From Sindora glabra (taxonomy: Eukaryota; Streptophyta; Magnoliopsida; Fabales; Fabaceae): a stretch of DNA of 64,000 nt. Every line of letters begins with the position of its first letter. Positions within the stretch are counted from its first letter, which is position 1. Positions 11,751 through 23,529 of this stretch are shown one piece after another. The notes beneath the pieces were generated by a model. The model saw nothing but the letters and a program-made list of their open reading frames with translations. It did not search any database and had not been told where the DNA came from. Where the stretch lies: contig CM035230.1 in the NCBI GenBank assembly GCA_020226215.1, positions 1,573,501-1,637,500 of the forward strand, written 5' to 3'. Position numbers and translations under genes: made by a program.

Positions 11751-11940
11751 TACACGGGGTAGAACATGGCCCATGTTGTACCCCATGTTCTGAACACGGG
11801 GTATAACACGGCCCATGTTCACCCCCGTGTTCTTCTACAAAGGCAGATCAGTAATGTACATGGGATAGAACACGGCCTATGTTGTACCCCATATTCTGAA
11901 CACGGGATAGAACATGGCCCATGTTCACCCCCGTGTTCTT
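11751..11940 (+). repeat. hairpin cassette in LTR-A2, four units
   Basis: Four imperfect inverted-repeat units (ACACGGGG...CCCCGTGT) around 'CACGGCCCATGTT'. One unit more than in A1. Confidence 0.8.
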
Positions 11941-12330
11941 TGTCAAGTGAACATTTTGGCTTTAATTCTTCACGTTTTGCATGGTTTTACTTCCGGATCC
12001 TTTTCTAATGTTCATATGTGTCATTTCAAGGCTTGAAAACAAGATATAGAGCATCTAAGTATGCATTTTATTTAAGTGGAGGAAGTAAAGAATACATGAG
12101 GTTTAAGGAAAGTGATGATGTTCTAATAAGAACTATGATGTGTATTTGTATAGACTAAGGAGTGACAACTTGGAAAGGCAAGAAGAAGTGTAAAGAAATT
12201 GTTAAGTGAGGGCATAGGAAACATCACATTGGAAGCTTATAAAAGGTAGCTAGCTTTATCCTTAAGCTCTGTTTTCTATTTACATGATTTTCGGTATATT
12301 TTGCCATTATATGGAATGTGTATGAAATAG

Positions 12331-12500
12331 CTGTGTGCACACCCCGGTAAGACAGTCAAATACTGTGTGTGTAAGGCCTATGGCCCGAGTTATCCCCGGG
12401 ATGGTAATGAAATTACTGTGTGCACACCCGGGAAGACAGTCAAATACTGTGTGTGTAAGGCCTATGGCCCGAGTTATCCCCGGGATGGTAATGAAAATTG
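12331..12500 (+). repeat. tandem duplication of ~85 bp in LTR-A2
   Basis: Two nearly identical copies (start points 12331 and 12416) of a block beginning CTGTGTGCACACC, containing 'GACAGTCAAATACTGTG' and 'GCCCGAGTTATCCCCGGGAT'. A third, partial block follows to about 12610. The near identity points to recent slippage or unequal exchange. Confidence 0.85.
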
Positions 12501-13113
12501 TTGTGTGCGGTACCTATGGCCAGACACCTCGGGAAAACAGTGTGATACTGTGTGAGTAAGGCCTATGGCCCGAGTTATCCCCGGGAAGACAGTGAATTAC
12601 TGTATGAGGCCTAGGTACGATTATCTGTGGTGGCCATCTAGATATCTATATAAGTCCTTGAATGGGCTTGATGATTGCTATGTGTGATGCACGTTTCCTA
12701 CAATGGTATGGAATGAGATGATAAATGATGGATTGATTTCGAAATGTACGTTTTATTTGCTTAAGGATCTGGAATGGCTCAATATATTTTTACAGTGATG
12801 GCTAGCTACTGAGAAACTCTGTTTCTTATGTTTTCTATGTTATACTAACCATTCCAGGTGATACTTCTAAAGGCCCTCTTGACAAGGGAGAATAGAGATT
12901 TGAAGATGTATTAAGAATGATTGTATAGTTGTTAATTTTGTAAGTGATGGATGTAAAGTTGAACTTGTTGTATAATTACATAACCCTTGCCTATATTATT
13001 TGAGATGCAGAATATTCGTGGTATTGTGAGTTAGCCTAGAGTAGAAGGCAAATTAGTATGCAATAATTATCTATTTATCGAGGATTAAGGTGTTAATAAG
13101 TAAGGGAGTTACA

Positions 13114-13793
13114 ACAAGAGGAAGCCTTAAAAGGATACAAGAGGCAATTGAAACCCATATGAATGCAATTCTGGTTCAAAAGAATAAAGCCCAAATAGAA
13201 AGGGCAAATAAGGCTAAAGTTCTATTTATTCAAGCCTAAGAAATCATTACCTAATATGGAGTGCAACAAATAAAGAAATCTAAAGATATTTAGAGTACAA
13301 CAAATAAGCAAATTTAGAGATATTTTCCCAATATGGAGTGCAACAAATCTAGATATATTTTCCCGATATAGAGTGCAACAAACTGAAGATATTTTCCTAA
13401 TGTGGAGTGAAATAAATAAAAAAATTTGAAAATATTTTCCGATTTTAATTGTATGATAGTCAAAACTTTGTATTGTCCTAAGTGTGAATTTTACTATTTG
13501 TAATTTATTACGAGTCTTTTTAGGGTTTTTCAAAGAAATCACAAATTAGCTTCTCTTAAAAGCTAATACTAATATAAATGGGAAGTCATGTAACTTATAA
13601 TTGATTAGTTGATGAATATAATTTGAAATTGAGTATTTCTTCTCCAAAGTATGAGAATTTTATCTTCTTATACTTTTGTGAAACCTTGCTTTGTCAATCT
13701 TCCTTATAAGATTAGTGATTCAAGTTATAAAAGCCCCTAATTGCTTTAACCTAAGTGCGTTATTGTGTGGATTGGTTAACTTATGTTCATGGT
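13114..13793 (+). pseudogene. Gypsy-1 pol end and 3' untranslated region
   Basis: After the ACAAG duplication the Gypsy-1 frame resumes as 'RGSLKRIQEAIETHMNAILV', the usual 'GPITRARAK-LKEAL' style end of such polyproteins, and stops near 13220. From 13248 to 13445 lies a tandem repeat (separate entry). The rest up to the 3' LTR is non-coding. No clean polypurine tract was seen next to the LTR at 13794, which leaves its left border open. Confidence 0.7.
13248..13445 (+). repeat. tandem repeat, ~45-55 bp unit
   Basis: Four to five imperfect copies of a unit containing 'ATGGAGTGCAACAAAT' and 'AGATATTTTCC' within the 3' untranslated part of Gypsy-1. Confidence 0.75.
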
Positions 13794-14007
13794 TGGGCAA
13801 GAGGTCTAAGTAGTAGGTTACATTCCATATAATGTTAGTTGGCTACTTACATTTGTCAGGTCATTAAACCACCCAAATCCAAATCTTATCACTCTTAATT
13901 CCTTTTCTCAATTTTGGAGTGTAGTGCTCGTATCCTTCTTTTTACTTTGTTTGATTTTTTTAAACAACTTATGTCATGAAGATTGAGCTAACCCTAATGA
14001 TTCCTCA
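13794..14007 (+). repeat. Gypsy-1 3' LTR copy
   Basis: A 214-bp match to the 5' copy at 2680-2892, beginning TGGGCAAGAGGTCTAAG and ending CCTCA. Length agreement of the two copies supports a real repeat pair, although about 210 bp is short for a gypsy LTR and the true LTR could extend further left in this copy. Divergence is high (many differences per 100 bp), so the insertion is old. Confidence 0.7.
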
Positions 14008-16553
14008 TAACTATGCTTTTAGAGAGGACAATCCTATCTAATTATATCATTATATTCAACTGCACTTGTGAATACTATAAAGTCATTACTCATAAGGACA
14101 ATGTTTATGATTCACTATCCTAGTTCATGTATTAATGATGAGATTTGATTGTGATTGGAAATTGTTTGAGTGTTCAAAAGTAAATAGTTCATGCATTCTG
14201 ATCAGATCACTTAGGCACTGATGATTGGATTTGTCATTAAGATGCAAAAAAAATGATTTTTCTATTATGAGTATCTTTTATCGAACTAAGGTATAAATAT
14301 TGGTACATGCTTCTTTAACTTGGATCCTTGGTGGATTTCAAAGTAAAAAATTTAAAATTTTTGCTATGATATTTGATCTAAAACCTAAGAGATACACCAT
14401 GACATGTGGCAACTTCTTATTCATTTTAACACCCTAAAAGTTTGTCTATGGCAATTACATATAAATCATGATGTATAAAAGGTAATGACAACATGAGTGA
14501 TAAAGTTAATTTGGTAAAAAGAAGTTAAGAATATATACATGGAATTATTAAACAAGGAAGTATGAAGAGATAGGAATTATTCAAATTATTTAATAGAAAA
14601 GGTAGCAAATAAAATTTGGAAATATGAGAACTTAAATTTTTGTGGATAATATTAAACAAAAACTTGATTTTGGAATGAAGCTTAAAATAAGAGAATTAGG
14701 AAGGAATTCGTAAGTTGGTGTGTTATGTAAAATTTCTGTGCACCCCACAATGTTTTACCTATAACTTTAGATAACAATGCCTGTTTGTTAAACCATCAAA
14801 AGATTTGGAAAGCTAACACCTAAGGTTAAAATATATATGAATTTTGTGATTTAATTCCTACCTAGTTGATACCACAATTTTTTCAAGTTAGGAAAATTTT
14901 GGGTATCAAAACACTAACCCATATTTTGTATTTTAGTTGTAACATTTTCTAAGGATGCTCGGTTAATATGAAATTGTGTAATTAGCTAAAGGACACCTAA
15001 GGATATTTTTTTATCAAATTTTCATGCAAAAATTTCAAAGTATAAGTGAGATATGATTTTTCTCCCATAAGTAATATGATAAGGGCTTTAAACAAAAGGT
15101 ATTTAGAAAATACATAGAGAAAGTCTATGAAAATTAATAAAATAAAGAATGAATGTGACGATCTAATTAAATTATACTAGGATAAAATTTAACTATCGGA
15201 TTAGTAAATAAATAATTGTGTAAAAAGTAAGCCATGAGGTGGGAAAAAATGGTTCACAATATCCTAAGAAAATATGAGAATTTGATGTATGAAAACATGG
15301 TTAAATATTGAAGTGGTGTGGATCATCAAAACCTAAGGCCAATTGGCCACAACGAGCTCTCCAATAGAGTTTAAAATTTTCTTTAATTGAATTTATTTCA
15401 ATGAACTTTGAACTTAGATGAAAAGCCTAAAACTAGCCCTAATGATAACCCTACAAAAGCTACTAGCCAATGCATTATGAGTTATTTTGAATTAATTAAA
15501 AAATAACTAAACACAAGATAAATGATAGCCAATGGAAGTGAGGAAAAAGATTTCCATCCAATACTTAATTTGATTAGCTTTATAATTTTCTTTAACTTAT
15601 CTATCTTATTATCACTTAAAAGCCAATGGGAATGAGATGGATTATTTAGGAATAATAGGAGAAGGGTGAGTTAGAGAAGAAGAAAACTTCCTTAGGGTGA
15701 ACAAAATAAAGCACAAAATACTTTTCTCCCTTTTAATGCATAGTCATTCTTCCCCAGGACATAAAATTTCATTTTTTCTTCTCTCTATTTCTCACAAACA
15801 TTGAAACCCTTCCTCCATCTCTACTTATCAAAGCTTTATCTCTTTCTCATTCTTCTGCCATGAAACCACCACCTAAGATCAAGGGAAAGGATTATCCACT
15901 AAAAAGTATGAGGAATCCTTTTATATTTGAAGAAGGAAAACAACTAACTAGTAAGATGTTTTTATACTTCTTACTATTTCTTTTCAAGTCTTGGCTAAGA
16001 TAGTAATAATTTAGAATATTTTATTCAAGGGGAAGCTCAAGGATGAAAATATATCCAAATCCATTACCCATAAGATGGCCATTCTCCCTACACTCATATG
16101 ATAAGGTTTTTACTCTATCATCCACTAATAATCTAAATAAGAATTTTATGAAAATATGAAGAGCTTGATAAAAACATAGGATTAGATATTTTAGTATGTT
16201 AAATGTATGAATGGAAATGTGATATGCATGATTTTTGGCTGAAATGGTTAATTTAATCACTTTAAAGAAGTGATTTATATGGTTTAGCCTTATCCAGAAA
16301 AATCTTGATTTAAGTATGAACTCTTAAAATTTGAAGATATCATCTTATGATGTGATATGGCCTTGAGTTAATAAAGAATGTACATAAACATCATTTCATT
16401 TTTATTTACATGCAGGGGGAATTTTAAATTTTATAATATGAATTTTAATGGTTTCAATGCCACTATTCTTATTACTAGTTGTGTTTTAATAAAGAAAACT
16501 AATCATGTTAAGTGTTTAGAATTAATCCTAAACATGGATGAGTAATAGTCAAG
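14008..16553. other. AT-rich non-coding DNA, LTR-like
   Basis: No reading frame is supported. The text resembles decayed plant gypsy LTR sequence (a pyrimidine-rich stretch at 15740-15850 like an R/U5 leader), but I found no partner copy and no ends. A short frame at 16021-16260 on the minus strand has no recognisable domain. Confidence 0.35.
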
Positions 16554-16813
16554 TAAGTGAAGTTAAGAAATAACAACAACAATAACAACAACAATAACAA
16601 CAAAACCTTATCCTATTAAATGAGGTCGGCTACATGGATTGCATGAGACCATTAGACTCTATTAGAAACTAGATTTTTAGTAATATTATTCACAAAGAGA
16701 ACCCTTTTTATAACTTCTATCAATGTCTTTTTTGACCTCCTTTCACAGGGCTAAAGACTATGTAATGGATTCTTCTTACTAGTACTTCCAATTACCTAAG
16801 TGAAGTTGAGAAA
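16554..16813 (-). mobile_element. (TTG)n-tailed retroposon, RTE/Au-SINE-like, with 17-bp TSD
   Basis: A 226-bp insertion (16571-16796) flanked by TAAGTGAAGTTAAGAAA (16554-16570) and the same 17-mer with one change (16797-16813). Read on the minus strand it ends in a GTT/ATT-repeat tail (16571-16605) preceded by 'GAGGTCGGC'-complement words. I recall this 'GCCGAC...GGATAAGG...TTGTTG' end as a widespread plant element tail associated with RTE-type LINEs and the Au SINE. The target duplication and 3' repeat tail are direct evidence for target-primed retroposition; the family name is from memory. Confidence 0.65.
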
Positions 16814-16904
16814 GAACCGAGAAATTTTTTTTTCAAACAGCTTGGGGTGTATTTCAACCCTAAAGAAATATTATGGGTGGAAGATACTATTTCTTACAAT
16901 ATAA

Positions 16905-17382
16905 CATGAGAAAAACACATATGTTGCTATTTTTATTATCTAAAATGTTATATAGGCAAATATAGATAATTTTATGTGAATTTTATTATCATATATTACT
17001 ATTTTTATTATTTAAAATTTTAAATATACATGCATGATTAATTTAATGTGAAATATAACCACATAAGCTATGGCTTTTATTATTTAAAAATATTATACAC
17101 ACACATGTGTGTGGTTAATTTTATGTGAATTATATTTAAATAAGCTATTATTTTTATTACTGAAAATATTATGTATACCTTTGTGATCATTTTTATGAGA
17201 AAAATATTCACATGTATCATTATTTTTATCATTGAAAATATTACAAATAGTATATGACAGATTTTATAAGAAAAATATCCCCACATGTTGGTGTTTTTGT
17301 TATTGAGAATATTATGTATACATATGTGTGTTTAGTTTTATGAGGATAATACTTGCATACATTGTTATTTTGGTTATTTAAC

Positions 17383-17418
<36 letters not shown>

Positions 17419-18015
17419 TACACGTATGTGGCAAATTTTTATAAGAAAAATCCCCACATACATTGATATTTCTATTGAAAATATTATTTAAACGTATGTG
17501 CTTCATTTTCTAGGAATAATATTCATGCATTTTATTATAAATATAATATTTGCGTATGTGATTTATTTTATTGAAATATTATATATAAATTTTATTGTTT
17601 TCATTGAAATTAAATATTATAATCATACTTAATTAAGTTTAAATAAGTTTTATATACATAGATAGTTGATTTTATGAAAATAATACATATGTACAATACT
17701 ATTTTCATGGAAATAAAAAGTTTATATACACATATAGTGGAGTTTATGAAAATGTTAAAAGTGTACATAACTATTTTATTAAATATTATTTGTGTATGTG
17801 ATTGGTTTATAAATATTATATATTTATGTACATAATTATTTCTATGAAAGTATTATTTATGCACGTGATTGATTCACAAATTATAAACATACATGTATAT
17901 AACTATTTTCACCTAAAAAATTATATACAAGCATGATTAGGTTATATAAAATAATATATATATGTATGTAATTATTTTGTGAAATTAATATACACATATG
18001 TAACTATTTTATTAA
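16905..18015 (+). repeat. diverged tandem array, ~73-bp unit
   Basis: About 15 imperfect copies of a ~73-bp AT-rich unit with the pattern 'CTATTATTTTTATTATTGAA', 'ATATTATGTATACATATGTG' and 'TTTTATGAGAAAAATA'. Clear unit starts near 17066, 17143, 17214, 17287 and 17361. Decay is stronger to the right. Minus-strand frames at 17080-17423 are products of the repeat and not genes. Confidence 0.8.
17384..17416. repeat. (TA)n microsatellite
   Basis: Uninterrupted TA dinucleotide run inside one unit of the ~73-bp array. Confidence 0.95.
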
Positions 18016-20000
18016 GGAAATGATGAGAACAATAAAAGTATGTGACTGTAAGCAAATATGATAAGGTGAAAGTAAATCTTCGAATGTAATCATTGAATAT
18101 TAATATAAAAAGGAGATATGTAAATGTTAAAAATAAAGAAGGAAATAAAATATGTTATGATTGCCTTAATATGTGTATGACCAAAATTAAAATATAGGTA
18201 ATCACACATAACAACATCGAGAATATTGATATCTCGTTTGATAGGTATAATGTAAAGACTTAAACAAAAGAAAATCCCTTTATAGAGGGTGTGGATGATG
18301 TAGAAAAGATAATGAAAGACAACATTACAAATAATTAGGGTTTATGAGTTTGGGTAATACATGATAAGTATTATGCTAATAAAAGAGTAAGAGGAGAATA
18401 TGCCTTAATTAAATAAAACTCTAGGATAGTTTGTATAGAGTTTTATTCACTAATTCTTTATAACATGCTCCATTGTTGTTAATTGTTTTTAGGTAATTAC
18501 CATGACAATGAACAAATGCTTGGGTAAGCAAGATTCTTAAGGTATCAAGAATTCAAGTAGCCTCCGTCTTCAATTAATCGACTATAAAAGTCAAATACTA
18601 AATAATTTCTCAAAATTTCTAATAGGTAATCGAATACAGGATTTGAATACCACAAAATTACTTGCTTTTTGTCTTTAACTACTTAACTACAGCACTTGAT
18701 TACTATGATATTTTGTACAATATTCAAATACAATACTCAACTACTTGAATTACATGATTTTCAGCTTTGATCTTTATAATTTTTAACTTTGATCAAACAT
18801 TTTCAAAGCAATTTTCAAACTTAGCAAAACCTAATGAAATTTCCATGAATTTGAACATGAAAATAACATCAATTCGTAATAAATAGCCATAAATTGATGA
18901 ACCAAAATAATAAATGACACAATTTGATAGGGAAAACAAGAATTGAGGATGTAAAACTATAAATTAACACAAAATTATGCAGAAATAAAATAAAGATACA
19001 TAATTTGATGAATAACAATGAATCAAACTTGAAATTGAACACAAAATTATAAGAAACAACAAGAGCAACACAAACTCAGCAAAAACAAAAGCTAAATAAT
19101 AGTAAAATAGTAACAAAACTCATATCATAAAAATAAAATGACATTTAATAAAACAACAGAAGAAATAAAGAAGATAACATGAAAAATTAGGAAACATTTG
19201 CTCTAATACTAAATTATGTGAATGGAATTAATGGATCATCCCAAAATTTAAAAACTAAACCCCAAAAAATGGACATTCACACCATGCCCCAAAAAATGGA
19301 CATTTACACCATGCTTTAGATTAGATAAAAAGGGAAGTGATAAGTGATAAAGAATCAGACCATAAAAAGGACATAGATCCTTTGATAACTGAGATTGGAC
19401 ACCCTAAAAAATGAATCTCTATTGATAAGTTTGAAATTCTTACAAAAACTAAGAGAGAAAGTTCACAGAGAGTCTCAAATATTAAGTTCATCAAAAGTCA
19501 TGACAAGGAGGAACAACTTTCCTCAAATTTGATGGAGAGTCAATAAATCAACTTGGATTAATTAGGTTCAAGTGAGCTTAATTAGGCCTAACTAGAATAA
19601 GTTAAATACATCAATCAAATAAAAGACCCAAAAATAACTTAAAGTTTAAGAAATACAAATCAACAAAAGCACAATGCACATTAAGCTACTAGTATCAAAT
19701 ATAGTATTCAAATATTATAAAAAATCTTGCAATGTTCGAATATGGTATTTAAACATCAACAAGCAAAAATAAGTTCTTAGCCTAGTAATCAAATATGGTA
19801 TTCAATTACTTATATGTAGTATGCCAAAGCCAAAATGCATATGAACCAAGCTCCTCCAAACTTATTTCTCCTTGCATCCAAGCTCTTTGAATTAATCTTT
19901 AAAGAGATTCCTTATTTTTTTTTTTTTGCTTTATTTCTTGTGATTGGACCTTTCGATATATGTAATTACTCTTTTTCACTCTTTAAGAGCACATAAGTAC
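18016..20000. other. AT-rich non-coding DNA with LTR-leader features
   Basis: No gene is supported. It holds two clusters of partly palindromic 'TAATCGAATA' / 'CAAATATGGTATTCAA' words (18565-18765 and 19690-19820), a possible minus-strand primer binding site at about 19200-19216 ('GCTCTAATACTAAA', complement of a degenerate TTTGGTATCAGAGC), and a short tandem duplication at 19259-19314. Together these suggest the leader and LTR of a decayed minus-strand LTR element, but no ends could be fixed. Confidence 0.3.
19259..19314. repeat. tandem duplication, 27-28 bp
   Basis: Two copies of 'CCCCAAAAAATGGACATT' plus 'ACACCATG' in a row, differing at one or two bases. Confidence 0.9.
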
Positions 20001-20825
20001 CATCTTAATTGAAAATTTTTCTACTACACTTTTGTTTGATCTTGAAGCCATACACTCTTTTGTATTAAAGAAATTTATTATCATTTTAGCTAAACCTACT
20101 ATTTTAGAAAAATCCCTCATAACCATACACAAACTAGAAGCTTGCTCTATAAAGATTCATGATTATGTGATGCCCATAAATCTAGTTTAACTTGATCTAA
20201 GTTAATATGATGTAATCTTATGATTGGATTGGTTATCTCAATACCATGCATGTATGAACTATGTTAATAAGTTTGTTACCTTTTCTATAGAGAGCTTTTT
20301 GCCTATTAAGTTTCAAAAAGATAGGTTACTAAACTCCATTAGCATTATTTCAAGTATTAAAGCTTAGAAAACTTATTAGAAAGGAATGCACTATTATCTA
20401 GCTTTAGTATGAAAACTCTTCTTCTAAAGTTTTCTTTAATCCTAAAGCCATACACTCCTTCGTATCAAAAAAATTTATTACCATTCTAAGCAAACCTATA
20501 ATAAGCACTATAGAAAAATCCCTCATAACCACACAAACTAAAAGCTTGCCTAATAAAGATTCTTGATCTTGTAATGTCCATAAATCTAGTTTAACTTGAT
20601 ATAAATGAATATGATGTAACATTAAGGTTGGATTAGTTATCTCAATACCATATATGTGTGAACTATTTTAGCAAGATTGTTACCTTTTCCATAGAGAACT
20701 CTTTCCCTTTTGGATTTTAGGGAAATAGGTAACTAAATATCATTAGCATCATTTTAAGCATTAAAGCTTAGAAACCTTTTAGAACTGGAAGCATTATGTA
20801 TCTAACTTTAGTATGAAATTTCAAT
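20000..20825 (+). pseudogene. gypsy aspartic protease region, present twice in tandem
   Basis: Two tandem copies, about 20040-20418 and 20435-20818, of the protease region of a gypsy pol. Both contain 'AAGCCATACACTC', 'GAAAAATCCCTCATAACCA', 'ATAAATCTAGTTTAACTTGA' and 'TTATCTCAATACCAT'. Translated with frame changes, copy 1 gives 'LEAIHSFV' (from family D-S-G-A-T-H-S-F-V/I) and a 'DVILGLDWLS'-like block near 20215-20240, diagnostic of chromovirus-type protease. The duplication is internal to the old element and precedes RT. Both copies are full of stops. Confidence 0.75.
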
Positions 20826-21480
20826 TAACCTACTCCTAATGCCAATAATGTTCCTGTAGTAAGATAATCTCTTGTTGTGTTCCTTAAAGAATTTCCTAGA
20901 TTACCACTAGATTGCAAGATCGAATTTCATAGTGATTTGGTGCATAATACTAAACCTATATCCATATCTCCATGCTAGATGGCCCCTATGGAATTGCAAG
21001 AATTGAAGAAGCAATTTTAAGATCTAATAAATAAAGGATTCATTCATCCAAGCTCTTCATCTTGGAGAGTTTCAATCCTTTTTATGAAAAAAAAAGGGAT
21101 GGGTCACTATAGTTATGTATAGATTATCATCAACTCAACAAAGTCATTTACTAAAAATAAGTATCCACTTCCTCATATTAATAACTTCTTTGATCAACTT
21201 TAAGGAAAAAAAAAATTTTCCAAGATTGATTTGCATATAGGCTACTACCAGTTGAAAATCTATGGAAAGGATGTCCTTAAATTGCCTTTAAGACATAATA
21301 TGACCTTTATGAGTCCTTAGTGATGTCTTTCAAATTAACTAATGCACTAGTTACTTTTATAGACTTGATGAACTATGTGTTTAAGTCATATCTAAATAAG
21401 TTCATCATTTTCTTTATAAACAACATTAATGTACTCAAAAAGTAAGGGGGAACATGTTTAACATTTTCATGCAATTTTGT
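20826..21480 (+). pseudogene. chromovirus-type reverse transcriptase, broken
   Basis: Reverse transcriptase remnant of the chromovirus (Del/Tekay-like) kind. In broken frames I read the 'EFPRLPLDCKIEFHSDL' start near 20890, 'ELQELKKQF' near 20995, 'NKGFIHPSSSSWRVSILFMK' near 21030-21090, 'DYHQLNKV' near 21120, 'FSKIDLHIGYYQLKI' near 21220-21260 and 'MSFKLTNALVTFIDLMNYVF' near 21325-21380. The catalytic box reads 'FINNIN' where the family has F-I-D-D-I-L: both Asp are Asn. It continues into RNase H. Confidence 0.85.
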
Positions 21481-22270
21481 AAACCTTAAAAGCACATCAA
21501 TTATAAGTGAAATTTTGCAAATGCAAAGGGTCAAATTCTTCAAGCATGTGTTCTCATAAGAGGGAGTATGAGTAAATTCTTAAAAGATTAAAGTTGCAAA
21601 AAATTAGCCAAAGCAATCATCAATCATTAAAATTTGTAGTTTTCTTAAGTTAGTGAATTACTATTAAAGATTTGTCAAGGACTTTTCCAAGATCTCCATA
21701 CCATTGACTATATTGACATAAAAAGAAGTTAAATTTGAATGGTTAGACACACGTAAGAATAGGTTCTGAAAGTTGAATTCCTATTTGAGACCAACACCAA
21801 TGCTAATGTTGCCTTCGAGCATTAGAGAATATGTGATGTATTATGATACATCAAGGATTGGGCTAGCATGTGACGTTATGCAACATAATAAGGTAATAGC
21901 TTATGCTTCCTAATAACTAAACACATAAACAAAACTATCCCACAAATAACTTGGAAATGGCAATAGTAATCTTCGCTTTGAAAATATTACTTGTGTGGAG
22001 AAACCATCAAAATCTACATAGACTACAAAAGTTTGAAGTATATCTTCAAACAAAAAAATCTCAATTTAAGGCAAAGAAGATGGAAAGAGCTTGCTAAAGA
22101 CTACAATTATGCAATTCTATTTCATCCAAGCAAGGCCAATATAATAGAAGATGCACTCTATAGAAAATTCACAAGCAAGGTAGTAGAAAAACTAGTTGAA
22201 AACTCAAGTGTAGTGTTAGCTTATGTGGTAATTAGGTCAATCCTTAAAGAAAGGATAAAAAATGGATAAA
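21481..22270 (+). pseudogene. chromovirus-type connection and RNase H, broken
   Basis: Continuation of the same pol. A connection region (about 21520-21760) is followed by RNase H, the end of which is open at 21991-22269: 'IYIDYKSLKYIFKQKNLNLR', 'QRRWKELAKDYNYAILFHPS', 'KANIIEDALYRK'. The family reads '-F-DHKSLKYIFTQKELNLRQRRW-ELLKDYD--I-YHPGKANVVADALSRK', so the assignment is firm. The coding similarity ends near 22265 and integrase does not follow here. A chromovirus integrase on the same strand is found at 41614. Confidence 0.88.
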
Positions 22271-23520
22271 ATTGTTTTAATCGTGACTGGTATGAATCTC
22301 AATATTGGTTTCCACAAACTTTAATAAATTTTTATTCTTTCTAAATTACGAAAGTTTTCAAATTTTAGGGGATTTAAAATTTTATTTTAAGTTTTTTTCA
22401 CAAAAATGGATAAAGTCTCCCATGTTTTTGGACACCTTACAAGGGTTACATACCCTAAAGTATAACACATGTATTTACTTAGATACGATAGAATTATATG
22501 CATCTATAATACTACTTAATTTCACTATTTATACATAGTTATCAACTCAACATATCAAACTTTAAATCATTAAAGTTTCATTTTCTAATTCTGATCTTTA
22601 TCCAACTATCAAAATCCTTAGGTAAGGTAGTCTTGGATTTTCAAGAGTGCAACAAGCTCAAATATTAACCTAGTATTGTTGATTCATCCTTGAAATTCCA
22701 AAAGTATCTATGTTTATCTTTTCATATTTTCTTCCTATTATCACCATTTACACATATAAATTATAATTATATATAAACATTATTTATTTTTTCCACATAT
22801 TACAAATCTTTATTTAAATCATAATATAATAACATTTCTTATTACTTCTAGTATTATCTGATAATCCAACTATACCACTAAATTATCCTAAATTCTCACT
22901 TTCTTTATTTTTTTAAACTTGCTATTAAAATATAACAAATTCTTGTGTATGGCAACTTTTTCAATCCACAATATAAACCAATCAAAATACAAGATGTTAG
23001 TGATATAACAATGCTCTTAATTGTACTATTCTTAATACTCTTGATTATAAACTCTCGTTTTTAATGATTTTACAATAAGTACCCAGAACATTATGATAAA
23101 ATGAAGTTTCTTTAAAATAGTTTTGAATTAACTTTAATATGAAAATATAATGTTCTAAATATTTGTCCATTATAATAAGCTAACAATCCATAATGCAAAA
23201 ATCTTATTTTCAAGACCCACCATTATATGTTTAAAACTTTTCACAATATGGATTTTCTAAAGCATGTATATGTGTGTGCGTGTATATATATATCTACTTT
23301 GCTAAAATGTTTTTATATATTACTTTAAACTAATTTTATCCATGGCATCTAATTACTTCTAGCACAAAATTATGTATTTATTTACATGTATATCCTTTCC
23401 GAATTAAACTCAAAACATCCTATAATATAAAGATTATATTTTTCAAAGATCTTATCAGACATTTTAGACAAATTAAAAAAATTAGTTTCTTTTAATCTAC
23501 TCAATCTAACAAAGTGTGAG
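22271..23520. other. AT-rich non-coding DNA, possibly a minus-strand LTR
   Basis: No gene is supported. Read on the minus strand it has the look of a decayed gypsy LTR and its left edge (TGTTTTAATCGTGACTGG, 22273 onward) directly abuts the chromovirus RNase H. The other edge could not be fixed. A short TG/TA run lies at 23270-23292. Confidence 0.3.
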
Positions 23521-23529
23521 GACTTTAAA

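Larger units (their letters stand above)
10530..13113 (+). mobile_element. solo LTR, family LTR-A, copy A2
   Basis: A 2584-bp solo LTR of the same family and strand as A1. It starts TGTAATGTCCC and ends GTTACA, with a perfect but different 5-bp duplication, ACAAG at 10525-10529 and 13114-13118. Because A1 and A2 have different TSDs and the 245 bp between them are Gypsy-1 pol, they are two independent insertions and not the two LTRs of one element. The hairpin cassette here has four units (11751-11940) and the downstream repeat block carries a tandem duplication (12331-12500). Confidence 0.92.

Noticed and set aside
12335..12559. Two overlapping frames with a repeated 28-residue unit
   Set aside because: They arise from the 85-bp tandem duplication inside solo LTR-A2, which is non-coding.
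7809..13113. A1 and A2 as the two LTRs of one short full-length element
   Set aside because: The TSDs differ (GATGG versus ACAAG), each is perfect around its own LTR, and the DNA between is Gypsy-1 pol that joins to the flanks when the LTRs are removed.
17080..17423. Minus-strand hydrophobic frames of 68 and 60 codons
   Set aside because: Translation of the AT-rich 73-bp array; the period of the repeat explains them.
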